Origin: Dysidea avara
Lineage: Eukaryota; Porifera; Demospongiae; Dictyoceratida; Dysideidae
DNA length: 64,000 nt
NCBI RefSeq assembly: GCF_963678975.1
Contig: NC_089282.1
Location: forward strand, 310,001-374,000
Reading direction: 5' to 3'
The notes beneath the pieces are model-generated. The model was not told where the DNA came from. It did not search any database and saw nothing but the letters and a program-made list of their open reading frames with translations. Each line of letters opens with the position of its first letter. The stretch's first letter is position 1. Positions 27,497 to 46,080 of the stretch are shown one piece after another. Position numbers and translations under genes: made by a program.

Positions 27497-29467
27497 ATGC
27501 CTCCTCTTGTGGTGTTTGGACGTAGCTGGGAGTTTGGTAGTGATGACCTTGTGTTCCCATTCCTAACTACTGGTACAATCCATGGTGTATGGCTGCTATC
27601 AGTGATCACATTGTTAATAATATTTCATAATGACCTTACCTGTAGTGATGTTCACAACCTGGTCATCTTATCTTATACTACAGTAGCTGTGTTCCTACTA
27701 GTAATCATATTAGCATTAACTATATCCTTTACTAGTGCTAGAGGTACGATAGCTAATCCTGGACCACGTTGGATCATACCTTATTTGTTATATGTTAGAG
27801 TGTTCATATTTGTGTGTGAGGTTGGACTACTGGTCACTGGGACTGTGTTTGCGTTTGTTGACCCTGCTGTGTCATCGTGTGTCAACTATGACAAGAGTGT
27901 CCTGTTGTTACGAGTGATCATGGTTAGTGGTCTGCTGTTCCTATTTGTGTTTGTGGCCATTGTCATGATGTATATTGATCCTTGTCACTGCTACCGGGGT
28001 AGACTCGGACAAATAACTAAACAACAGTCGGATCAGCTATTGTTGCTAAGCGATGACCAATCAGATGGTGATATTACTACTAATCGTTACCAGTCATTAT
28101 GGGAGAAGCGTTGTAAGCTACTTTGTTGCCTTGCTGGTCGTGATCAAGCTCATCGTAATGCTTATAGGGAACTGTCTACACTATTTAGTCTGTTCTTTGT
28201 TGATGTCAATTTGATCCCTTCAGACATTGCTGCAGGATTTGTGTTACTACAGCGACAACAATTTGCTGAGGAGAAACAAAGGATGGCTTTATCAGAGGAA
28301 GATTTGTTTGGAGTAGAGCGTCCACTTGACTTCTCTGATCCCACAGACAAGGAAGAATATAAAATGTCACTGCACTATTGTAGTTATGCTCTTGGTTGTT
28401 ACACATGGCCGTTACTGTTCTATGTCAAACCCAGTACTGCACTGTGTCAACTAGGACAACATGTCTACCCCTCCGACCAGATGGGGACCCTACATCATCG
28501 TCGGCAACAACATGTTCTCCATGACAACTCTTGTTTCTGTAACCTTGGTGGACTATTAGAGATGGCTGGTATTGATGAAGACCAGATCATATATTGTTCA
28601 TTCCGTAATGATCTCTACTGTATACCCTTCTATGTTGCTATGGATTATGACAACGAAGCCATAGTAATAGCCCTGAGGGGAACTCTGTCATTACATGATG
28701 TTATTACAGACATGATTGCTGTTGAAGAAGATATTGACGTGACTGCTAATAGTGATGGTGACATGAGAGCACACAAAGGTATTTTACATACAGCTCACTG
28801 GGTACAAGGGGTACTCAAGGATAAGGGAGTATTAGATAAAGCATTCAGTCGAGGACCTAACTACAAGTTAATAATAGTAGGACACTCACTTGGAGCAGGC
28901 TGTGCTAGTTTATTATCGATGTTGTTAAGAGAGGATTATCCTGATCTCCATTGTTACAGCTACTCTCCACCTTGCTGTCTCAACGAAGCAGCTGCTCATT
29001 ACTCCAAACAATTTATTACTACAGTAACACTTGGGAAGGACCTGATAGCTCGGTTCTGCGTGGGAACTTCCCACACTCTAAAACATGATATTGTCTCATT
29101 GCTACAATGTTGCACCAAGCCTAAATATCGTATATTATTAGAAGGTGCCGTGGAGACCCTCACTAAATGTGTTGGAAGGACTAAAGTGTTTACTACTGGA
29201 GTATCATCAGCTAGTGAGGAAGAAGCTCCATTACTAGAAGAACAAGATCATGTCACAATAAGGCCATTATTCCTACCAGGAAGGATCATCCATATCAGAA
29301 ACACTGGCAGGACTAAAGCTTGTATGTGTAGTCAACATCACAAACAAGGTTATTGGGTTAACACTGACAGTTTCCTAAACATTCAAATATCACCAGAAAT
29401 GGTAAGGGACCATTTTCCTAATGTACTGTACAATGCCATGAAGACTCTGTGGAGTGAGAACACGTGA
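27497..29467 (+). CDS. DAGLB: Diacylglycerol lipase beta (sn-1-specific)
   Basis: A single 656-codon exon (human DAGLB 672 aa) starts MPPLVVFGRSW, like human MPGMVLFGRRW. Four transmembrane helices lie near residues 31-48, 56-80, 98-124 and 131-155, with RGTIANPGPR between TM2 and TM3. The lipase domain follows, with the nucleophile in GHSLGAG (Ser464), Asp515 in GKDLIARF and probable His599 in PGRIIHIRN. PSDIAAG and KLLCC also match the family. The enzyme cleaves diacylglycerol at the sn-1 position to 2-acylglycerol at membranes. A TTGCAG acceptor lies 2 bases before the ATG, so a 5'UTR intron is likely. The coding region has no intron, unlike its neighbours. DAGLA is less likely because the long C-terminal tail is absent. 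Confidence 0.93.
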   Translation: MPPLVVFGRSWEFGSDDLVFPFLTTGTIHGVWLLSVITLLIIFHNDLTCSDVHNLVILSYTTVAVFLLVIILALTISFTSARGTIANPGPRWIIPYLLYVRVFIFVCEVGLLVTGTVFAFVDPAVSSCVNYDKSVLLLRVIMVSGLLFLFVFVAIVMMYIDPCHCYRGRLGQITKQQSDQLLLLSDDQSDGDITTNRYQSLWEKRCKLLCCLAGRDQAHRNAYRELSTLFSLFFVDVNLIPSDIAAGFVLLQRQQFAEEKQRMALSEEDLFGVERPLDFSDPTDKEEYKMSLHYCSYALGCYTWPLLFYVKPSTALCQLGQHVYPSDQMGTLHHRRQQHVLHDNSCFCNLGGLLEMAGIDEDQIIYCSFRNDLYCIPFYVAMDYDNEAIVIALRGTLSLHDVITDMIAVEEDIDVTANSDGDMRAHKGILHTAHWVQGVLKDKGVLDKAFSRGPNYKLIIVGHSLGAGCASLLSMLLREDYPDLHCYSYSPPCCLNEAAAHYSKQFITTVTLGKDLIARFCVGTSHTLKHDIVSLLQCCTKPKYRILLEGAVETLTKCVGRTKVFTTGVSSASEEEAPLLEEQDHVTIRPLFLPGRIIHIRNTGRTKACMCSQHHKQGYWVNTDSFLNIQISPEMVRDHFPNVLYNAMKTLWSENT

Positions 29468-29744
29468 TACTACTACTGTGTTAGTTTTAGTATTTTGCAA
29501 TTTCATTTCTCATTATTTTCAATTGCTGAACAATAATTCTGTACATTGCATGGGTGGGGCACTGGGTACTATTATATGTGCAAGCAACTTTCTATAATTA
29601 AATAATATAGTTCTACACTCTAGGAAATCGTGCAGTTTCCCAAAAAAAAAAAAAAATTAAGCTCGTATATAGATTTAATTTATTTCTCCGGCAATCACGT
29701 GAGCATAATTCAGCAATTCTATATAGTGCTCACTGCATAATATC

Positions 29745-36824
<7,080 letters not shown>

Positions 36825-39033
36825 GAACGAATTTATTACTAAAACCCATAATCGATCTTAACGAACGTATTCATACGTGGCGCGTTAGCAGTTACTGCAA
36901 GTTCAGGGGTTATTGCTGAGGGAGTAGCGAGTGAACAAATTGCTGTAGTAGCATTACAGTGGGGAGTAACTAAGGTATGATATTTCGTAGTGTTGTGGAG
37001 TATTTGGCTGTCTTCGCTACGGAATTTGACCTCTTGTGAGAGGTAATGGCCCGTATTATGAGGTGTATTTTACAGTATAAGAACAAATGGTGTGTTCTCT
37101 GAAGAATAGTACAGTTACCATTAATGAGGGGGGTATCCCCTGTAAATGCTTCGTTGTGGTAGGGTCTCCTCTTTTTAAGGTTTCACACAGGCTCTTGTTG
37201 TGAACACGGTCAACAGTAAAGGACCACAAAATTGCTCTACAGTGGGTCAAGGGTCAACACGAGACTAACAGATCAAAACTCTGAATTGAAAACCATATGT
37301 ATTTAAAACCAGATTTATTTAACTCACAAGACATAAGAATCTCCATCAAGTTGTTACAAAGTTCTATCAGACATTTCATTGTATTTTTCACAGCTACCTA
37401 CAGCATGTATCTAGGTGACAGCCCCTTGCTTTTGTGTCATTACTTGTAAATGTATTTCCTTACCACTCTCTGATGTTCCCTTGTTACCACTGATGGAGTA
37501 ACTGGAGCATACAAACACCATCTATATGACAACTCCATTGAGTGATAGTGTTAGTCTTCTCTCATACAATTGTACCTACTGTATTTTAGGGATGTCACAA
37601 CACAGAAATTTTTATGTTACATCGCGACATGCCATGTCTTTTTACAAACTAGCAAAACGTGTTTCCTATGAATTCCACAAAATGTCAATACTTTAAATTC
37701 AAGTGTCTCATCCCATTGTTTAATTTTGTACTTAAAGTAGTAAAATTGTGTGCTTGCTATATCACCCTGTGAATATCAGTTCAGTGAGTTGACCCCTTTT
37801 CATCCTTCAACTCAGTGGAGTTACACATGTTATCATCCCATGTCCAAATATGTCACCTTGTGTTGTGGAATATGGTGTGTCAGAGGAGGTTGGAAGCTAA
37901 TAAAATTTTTTTATGTTACTAGATTGTAAGGTGGGTTGATTGGTGGTTGTGATACTCATTTTTAACCTGTGGTGTTGCTATTATTCATATGGAAGTTTTC
38001 TTAATCTTTCTAGTCTCATGTGATCCCAACTAGGGCACATGCCACTACAGTCTTAGTGAAGTACACTGCATACGATGACTTCTTGGGTGTTTATTCATTC
38101 TGTTTTCTCAAGTGAGACTCCTCCCTCTATCTTCCTAGCTTGTCAACAAATTTACTGCATCCTTGGCCTGGCATGAGATCTCGTGTGATTTATATGCAGC
38201 CCGGGTTCAAAAAATAAACTAATGAATGCATTATTGTTGTACCACAATGGTTCGTCTGTTAAGTACAGTACAAGATATCGGCATTGTTTTATTAGTGTTC
38301 AGGTGGCCAAGGGTAAAAGTATTTCCATGTGGATATTACCAATCTGCCAAATCAAATGCTCACCAATTGAACATCAATATAATTCTAACATATCGGCTGC
38401 TTGTTTACCAATCTGATAATATGAAATCTTCAGGCTTAACAATCTTTAATGTTGAGATATAACTTCTGAAAAGGCTGGTCATAGTGTTGACAGCTGAAGT
38501 GTCAGGATAAAATGTGTGGATTATAGGACATGTGATTATCACATGATTGAAGGGGAGGTGAATACCTGAAAGTGCATACCATAATTTGCTTTATTTTCAT
38601 GCAAAAATGTTTTCGTATAATTTACGTGAATGACTGCTCTATTAGAGTAGTTTGATCTTATGTAAAAGTTTTGTGTAAGAAATTTTTGTACAAGTTTTGC
38701 ATGTATTTTACAATGAAAGAAAATGCAAATTACAGTAATGTTCTTATTAGCATACCACATTGCTCACTGTTACTCTATCACAATTTGATAAATGCTACTA
38801 TAAGCCTGTACATGTCAGCTATGTTAATTTATATATACTCATTGTTGATACACAAAAATTGTACAGTCTAACAGTTCATTGTTTCAGTATTTGAAGCAGT
38901 ATACGATATAACTAACAGTGTTGCAGTAGTGTCACTTTCAACAGCTTGACCACTGGTAGCTTTTAATTCACTCCTTTCTTCTTCAAGGCATCCCCGCCTT
39001 TTCTGGCAGTCTTAGCGATCACTTTTCTTCACA

Positions 39034-39137
39034 TCACTCTTACCATCACTACTTTCCCTTCTTAGGAGACATTTTCTACATACAGGGTCCCACTTGGAAG
39101 GGTCCAGTAACAAAGTTTGTTCACACTGATCTGTGTA
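39034..39137 (-). other. Candidate orphan exon with CxxC motif
   Basis: On the minus strand a pyrimidine-rich tract ending CACCTACACAG is followed by an open stretch encoding QCEQTLLLDPSKWDPVCRKC and LLRRESSDG, then a GTAAGAG donor. The WDPVCRKC piece looks like half of a zinc ribbon. I cannot identify flanking exons, so this may be part of an undetected minus-strand gene or chance. Confidence 0.22.
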
Positions 39138-39510
39138 GGTGTAGTGTATGAAAACTGCCACATGTCTGTAATAATAATAACAGTATCCATAGCAACAACA
39201 TGTCATGTTGGTAGTTGAATTGTTAAATAATTATTAGTGCAACATGTGGTATGTAAAGGGCAGAAATTTCTATTTTTGTGTTTTTTTTTTACTACTGTGT
39301 AATAAGCTCCTTGGAAATGTTTATCATCAACAGGGCTATGCTTTGTGTGTCTGTAAAACTGTTTTATACAAAATATTACTAGCAGCCCCACCGTGGGACT
39401 CGTATGACATGATATATGGTTTGTCCTTTAGAATATGTAGTATTGATCTCTACTGACTGCTCTATTAGAATATATCAATTTTTACAAGTACAAGGGATAA
39501 AATAAGAGTG

Positions 39511-39600
39511 GGGGGCTGTAGCCCCCCTGTTGCTATGCCTATGGGCTGTAGCCCCCCTGTTGCTATGCCTATGGGCTGTAGCCCCCCTGTTGCTATGCCT
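39511..39600. repeat. 30-bp tandem repeat, three identical copies
   Basis: Three units read GGGCTGTAGCCCCCCTGTTG plus CTATGCCTAT. The second and third are exact and the first differs only at its left edge. Each unit contains the small hairpin GGGCTGTAGCCC. A related string, GGGGCTAGCCCC, occurs near 9275. Confidence 0.95.
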
Positions 39601-40326
39601 ATGTTTATAGTGTGTCTGACATCTGTCATGGTCTGTGCCTTGTGTTTGCCTTTTGTCTCCACTTCAAGTGGTCCTCATTTTCTGTATCTACAAGAGGATG
39701 GTATTTAGATAGTATTTAGATGGTATTTAGATGGTATTTAGATGCCCCAAAAAATGTTTGAAATTTTTCAGAGTACTGTATACTGCAAATATTTTTGATG
39801 AATTGGTAAAACAGAATATACTAAATGAGAGGGAATGAGTTGCAATACAAATCATCAAAATATTCCCTGTTAAACTTTTGTGCTGTAAAAATAGCTACAA
39901 TCAGTACAGATAACAGAGTATGGTGACCATGCCTATCATGGAGATCAATACACTCTAATAAAGCAGTCACCCTAATACCATATTCAATAGAAGTCTGTAT
40001 ACTATAGCAGTAAACAAACTGGTATAATCAATGAAGCAGGCATCCAGCAATAAAAAGTACTGAAACAAGAAAAAAAGCTATGTATGAACTTTCTACTTTT
40101 GCACTGAAAAATTATAATGACATGTCAATGTAGGGATTTTATCAATATCAAGTGTGCATAATAATATAATAGAGATATTAGAGAATAATAGAAGACTATT
40201 ATTATGTACTCTTGTTGATACTGTACAACAAACGATAGGAATGGGATTTAGTATAGGCGGTGGAGACGGGGGGCCATGGGCCCCCCCCCCCCCATCCACT
40301 TTTATGGGGCACTGTTTGCAAGAAAA

Positions 40327-40381
40327 GATTGAGATACTCTAATAGAACAGTCAGGATCTGGATACCCTAATAGAGCAGTCA
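40327..40381 (+). repeat. Paired copy of the dispersed CTCTAATAGAGCAGTCA motif
   Basis: The first unit is GATTGAGATACTCTAATAGA continuing ACAGTCA. The second, 28 bases later, is ATACCCTAATAGAGCAGTCA. It is intergenic, upstream of DYM. Confidence 0.9.
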
Positions 40382-40790
40382 CAGTATTCAGAGAAGCAGT
40401 GTAGTAAGTTACTTAGCTACGTATGTGTAGTTATAAATAAGGAGATATAATTGGTGGAGAGCAGGCTGTGACCTTTCTTTTTTTTTTTTTTTTTTTTGGT
40501 CTTCAACTTACAACTGGCCTGGCCCCCTCACTCTTTGGCCTGCTCCACCACCCCTGGGATTTAGTAAGTGACAAGACAGGAAACATTAGCACTCAATTAC
40601 CATAAATAGTTTATTTGATGACAACATCTAATTTACTATTAACCACTACAATATATTTGGTATCAACAGTTCAGTATTGAGCGGTATATAGAGTATTGTT
40701 AATACCTCAGTATGACTAAATATAGGTATATTAGAGTACCATGTAATAATCTTATTTCTTTAATTACTTTTTATCGTTTGGATATCATTA

Positions 40791-40897
40791 ACAACCCTTT
40801 GATGTGTGATTACACTACCAAATATGGCACCAGGTGTTAAGGTGTATTTATTAGTTAGGAAAGTAATGTGTTGTGTTGAGAAGGTGTTTATAAGGTA
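40791..40897 (+). repeat. 120-bp dispersed repeat, copy 2
   Basis: It begins ACAACCCTTTGATGTGTG, continues through GGCACCAGGTGTTAAGG and GGAAAGTAATGTGTTGTG, and fades at GTTTATAAGG. It is similar to copies at 26002 and 44161 but more diverged in its last third. It is intergenic between PSMC1 and DYM. Confidence 0.82.
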
Positions 40898-41607
40898 ACC
40901 TTAACTGCTGAGGAGGGTGATTGTACTTCTTATTTGTGTGATCTCTAAGAAATGTTGAACTATTAACACTCTCAGAGTACAATAATTAAGATAATAAGAT
41001 TATTGATAAGTATCAATGCATTTATCGTTATCGTGGTAGTTTCATTATCATAATAGTAAATTTCTGCATACTCTACAAGACCCCAATCTACACGATAACA
41101 GTTATGTGATTCTTGTGACATTTTGTGGGTGACAATTTGCAGGTAGTGTTCTTGATAAAAGTTATAGCTTAACAGTAACGTGCAATATACATCTCAAAAG
41201 GCTAAATATTCCTGTGGGGCCCAGATCCCCTAGAAGGCACATGTTCCACATACTGAGCCTTACATATTATACAAATTGTATCTACCCCCTGCCTAGCCCC
41301 CTCATTTTAGATTTTATTGCTACACCTCAGGCTATAAGTTAGTTCAGACATACGATGGTAATCATCTCCAGCCTTGACTTTAGTTCAGGTAGGCAGGTAC
41401 AATCAAAATTGTGTTTTGGCATTTTAACACTTTTATGTTAGATACGATACTTTTCATTGCAGAAAATGTTCCTATGGTGTTCTTTTGTGGCAGTGTTTTG
41501 GCGAGTGCCTTTAATTGTGGGTGGGGGGTGGGGATCTGTACTATACAGTACTACCATATTGTATTGTGATTGTGTGACATCATGTGACTGATCATGTGAT
41601 CCACAGG

Positions 41608-44600
41608 ATGGGTGTGTCATCCAGCCACAGCTTAGCTGACTTGAAGGATAATGCATTGCTATGCCAACTGGTTGGTCCAACACCTGTTGCCCCCGATGAC
41701 AACTTCTGGGAGGAGTTACTACAATTCTCATTTAGCCCACCCACCAGCAGGTAACTATAGTAACAGGATCACTATACCTTATATGGTTGTTGTCATATAG
41801 TGCTGATGCTCGTTTATTAGAAGAAGCAACACTGCCACTTTGTAAACAACTAGGTTAGTTGTTGTCATGGAGATGTAATGTGTAACATATGACATGTTCA
41901 CCAGAGGATCACGCTTCTTCATCTGGTAACCTTGGCAACCTGGTGAAGAAATTTGTAGAAAGGGTTAGGCTATTGACAGATGAGACTAAATGTGAAAAGT
42001 GGGTATTCCCCTGGTGATTACATTAGATGACATAATGCTCACCATAGCAACCTGTTCACATGGCACACTCACAATTGTCTATTTGTATTGAGATCATTAT
42101 TGAAGCATCTTATCCAGTCCCTGCCAGAACATCATGTGATCCAGCTATTGGAGGCATGTCCTCTGTCAACCGATGCCTCATCATTACCAGGGCAACAAGA
42201 GACTGAGGCTAGTCCAGTGGTTGTCAAGGAGACAACCCCTGTGAGAGGTACACCAAGGGACACACCCACATCACCATCACATGATACTAAAAGTGGGTTT
42301 GGTCATGTTATTGTATTAACAAGCCATGCCTCCCTGCAGACCAGCCAATCACAGAAGAGCTAGTTGACTCATTGATCTTAATATTAAGTGAAGTTCCTTT
42401 GATGTGAGTTACTGTATTGTGATTGGTTGATTGTACAATAGACACCTCTGTAGTGGACATTTTGTACAATTAGGGCCTTTTAGAGTGCAATAAAAAGGTT
42501 GTCCTCTTTCAGAGGTAAAAATATTTGTAGCCATATGGACCAACAGCTTTGTTATTGTGGTGTATTGTGTCCTTATTTGAAGGGTTTGTTAATAGTGATG
42601 TCACATGACAACATCATGGTGTACTGTTTCTAGTCCATTCACCTATGATATTCATGTGGAGGCTAGCCACACCCTCCTAGTGTTGCTGTCTGGTCAGATG
42701 TTTGCTACTGCACCTTCCAGCCCCTCCCCCTTCCTGCAACATGTGATGGCAACACATGCGTAAGCTGATCAATATTGTTGGGTTTAATATGTGAGGTCCA
42801 AGCAACTAATATTGTGTCTCCTGGTTGTGGGACAAGAGGGATATTCTCAGGAAATTATCGTATTTTTTAGGTAGCTTAGTGTTTCAAAAATTTTGTATCA
42901 ATTGAAAATATTTCTATATAATATTTCTCACAAATTTGGACCTTGTATATAATCCACTATATTGTAGTATGTGTGTTGACCTGAGTACTTGTAAACCTCA
43001 TTGAAATGAAAAATGCGTTTTCTCCAATTGGTCAAGTGTTAATAACTCACTTGTTGTTGCTTTTTATTTACAAAACACTTGGAGTTTTACTCACATGAAA
43101 CATTGTGATCTGAAGAATCATGTGGTTATCAATGTGATTTAAAGTGTTATGGAAACACTAGGGCTTGTGTGAATGTGAATGAAGTATAGGTGACACATCT
43201 TCCCCACCCCTTCCCTCTCACAGCGACAGAGCTAGCCTACTGATACACACACTACTCAACCACTTCATGTTAAGGCCACTCGCACCACCCGACAACTTCA
43301 GGACACACTCCAAGGGTTTCATATCATCTCTTACATGTAAGTTTATTGTGTGTTACCATGGTGATGTGTGATGTCATATTACTTCATCCAGCCGGCCTGT
43401 TGTCACTGGTTCTACCAATCAGAAACAGCAGCACCAGCGACAGTGAAGTCTCCCCATTGGCTGAAAAGGCCTTGCTGTTGCTATTAGTTTTAACCAATCA
43501 CTGCACTCAGAGCAGCCACGTCTTTAACCCATATCGGAAGGCATTGTTTGGCTTCACTGACAAAAGAGGTAATAACACCTAATTAGTAGCCACTGTGACT
43601 TTTAACTAGTATCTTACAGATAACAAAGTTATAATGTCAGGAAGAGCATTTGGAGTTAGCCTGGAACAGTTGTACCATGCTGTGTGTCAGTAAGTGTATC
43701 ACATGAGCCATGTGTCAGTAAGTGTATCACATGAGCTGTGTGGGTATGGGCTGCTATTTTAGCATAATATCATAATCTGCTTTTTTGTTGTTTAAAAGTC
43801 ATGCAAAAATTTCTTATATGAAAATATTTGCAAAAGATTGAGATATTCTAATAGAGCAGTCATTCATGTAAATCATACAAAAATATATTTTTTTGCACGA
43901 AAATAAAGCCAATTATGGTAGACCATCAGATTAAATGACCTGTTCAATTAGAGAACTTACAACAAAGTTGTGTATGATAAACACAAATTGATGGTTTGTA
44001 ACAATTCACTTATCTACAGGTGTAAGATGGCCTGACACCATTGGGGTTATGATCTGTAATACTCAAAATTGTATTATAATATTACTACTGGTACTAGGTC
44101 CTAAGGGACCAGTGGTACTGAAGTGTAGCTACCTACCAGGTGGTGGCTGATCATGTCATATGTGTCACCAGATCCCTTACAAACCTTCTTAGCACAACAC
44201 ATTACTTTCCTAGCTAGTAAACAACCCTTAACACCTGGTGCCATATTTGGTAGTGTAATCACACATCAAAGGGTTGTGATGGGTGATTAACCTCTACTAA
44301 GTACTTATTGTACTTGAGTCAAACACCCTAGTGATAACATATTCCATATATAGACACCTTGACAACGAGGAGACTACACTGTTGCTATACCTACTTCTCC
44401 ATGGCAACAACAACATGGCGACGTTTATATTATCACGTTCAGATATTGATCTCTTAGTAAGTGACCTTTATATTAGTAACCTCTATATAGTGACCTTATT
44501 ATCAGGTACTTCCCCTATTACGTAACCTTTACACATGTGATGGTCTCAATTCTCACTATATTTACATGATGTTGATTATACTACTAATACTAAGCCAGGA

Positions 44601-44673
44601 TGACTGCTTCAATAAGACCATCCATGAAGTGGTGAGTATGGGTGTGTCACCATTACTGTATAAAGGCTGTGTG

Positions 44674-44725
<52 letters not shown>

Positions 44726-46014
44726 ATGTGTGTTGTGTTGTGTTCAACAAAACCATCCATGAAATGGTGTGCATATCATCAGAGTAGTGACTGCTCTATT
44801 AGAGTAAAATGTGGCCCAATTGCTTCATAGTGTACAGTTTTTATTACATGTAAAGTATATCTACCATTTGGTTACCTGTGCTAGTGGAGGATGACAGCCT
44901 GATACTAAAGGGAGGGAGTGGAGGAGGCAAACGAAAAAAATGCAGTGTGTCCCCCCCCCCCCCCCCCCACCCCCCCCCACGCACACACACACATTTGCCA
45001 ATAATAGTATGATGTGTATTGCATGCTGTGTTGTGTGTGTGTTGTGTTACTGCTTTAGTCAGACCATATTTGGTAGTGTGACCAGATATCAGGAACACAT
45101 CCAATCCTAGCAAGGGAGCATGTAACTTGGTGAACAGCAAAATTCAACATGGTTGCCATGTATTATAAAAGCATTCCTTTATCAAGACATTATACAGTGG
45201 TACATACTTGAGAATGTCGTGTTACCAGCATGATGAAGTGAAGCTATGGAAATAAAGTAGAAATGGTAGCACAGTCATGGCAGGATATCCTTTCTGCATT
45301 TGCTATTGATATGAAAGTACTCCTGTGGACTATACCAAACTGTTCTTCAACTTGATGGCCTCTCTATCGAAGCTGCTTCACTGGCTTCACACAAAAGGAT
45401 GGAGTAGTGACCCACTCAGTGTGTCCCTGTTGTGTGTAAGAATGATGTATCAAATGATATTCATCACCGACACCATGTTTGAACTTCAGCCTGTAATGTT
45501 AGTAGTGTATGGAGTTTCCTTGTCTGTCCATAGGAATTGATGCGTTCCTGGTAATAGTGTAGCTTGGGGTAGGGCCCAAATGAACGTGGGTTCAAACATT
45601 TGTTAGCTAAAAGTGTCAGGTATCTTTTGAGTTTTAACTCATACCTAGTGTATGTCACACAATGGGGGGGTTTAGTCAATACTTGTAAGAAGAGATGAGA
45701 TAGTCTAATGGAACGGTCAATTATTCTAACAGAGCAGTCACATTTATAATGCTGTTTATCTCATTCTGACAAATGATAATGTAATGTTGTATACTTCAAA
45801 TTCCATTGTGTAACTTTCATAGCCAACCCCAACTGCCCCTCCACTCTTTAGCCACCCACTGAGTTAGCAATACCACACACCTTGTGCTCAACTTTCTTCA
45901 CATGTTAAGTATTTACACTAACTCAGAATTGCAAAACTTCTTGTATGCCGTTCCTTGGTGTAAAGTTTGAAGAACCCTTTACCACAATGTGTTTGGACCA
46001 CTGCAATATTATCA

Positions 46015-46080
<66 letters not shown>

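Larger units (their letters stand above)
36825..41607. other. Intergenic region between PSMC1 and DYM
   Basis: No recognised gene. The region contains several dispersed-motif copies (38631, 39454, 39941, 40327), a 30-bp triple repeat, a second copy of the 120-bp repeat, C- and T-homopolymer runs (40268-40293, 40479-40498) and one candidate orphan exon on the minus strand. A splice site in front of the DYM ATG suggests that a DYM 5'UTR exon lies here. Confidence 0.5.

Noticed and set aside
28162-28406. Minus-strand open frames over DAGLB
   Set aside because: Shadow frames of a strongly conserved plus-strand coding region.
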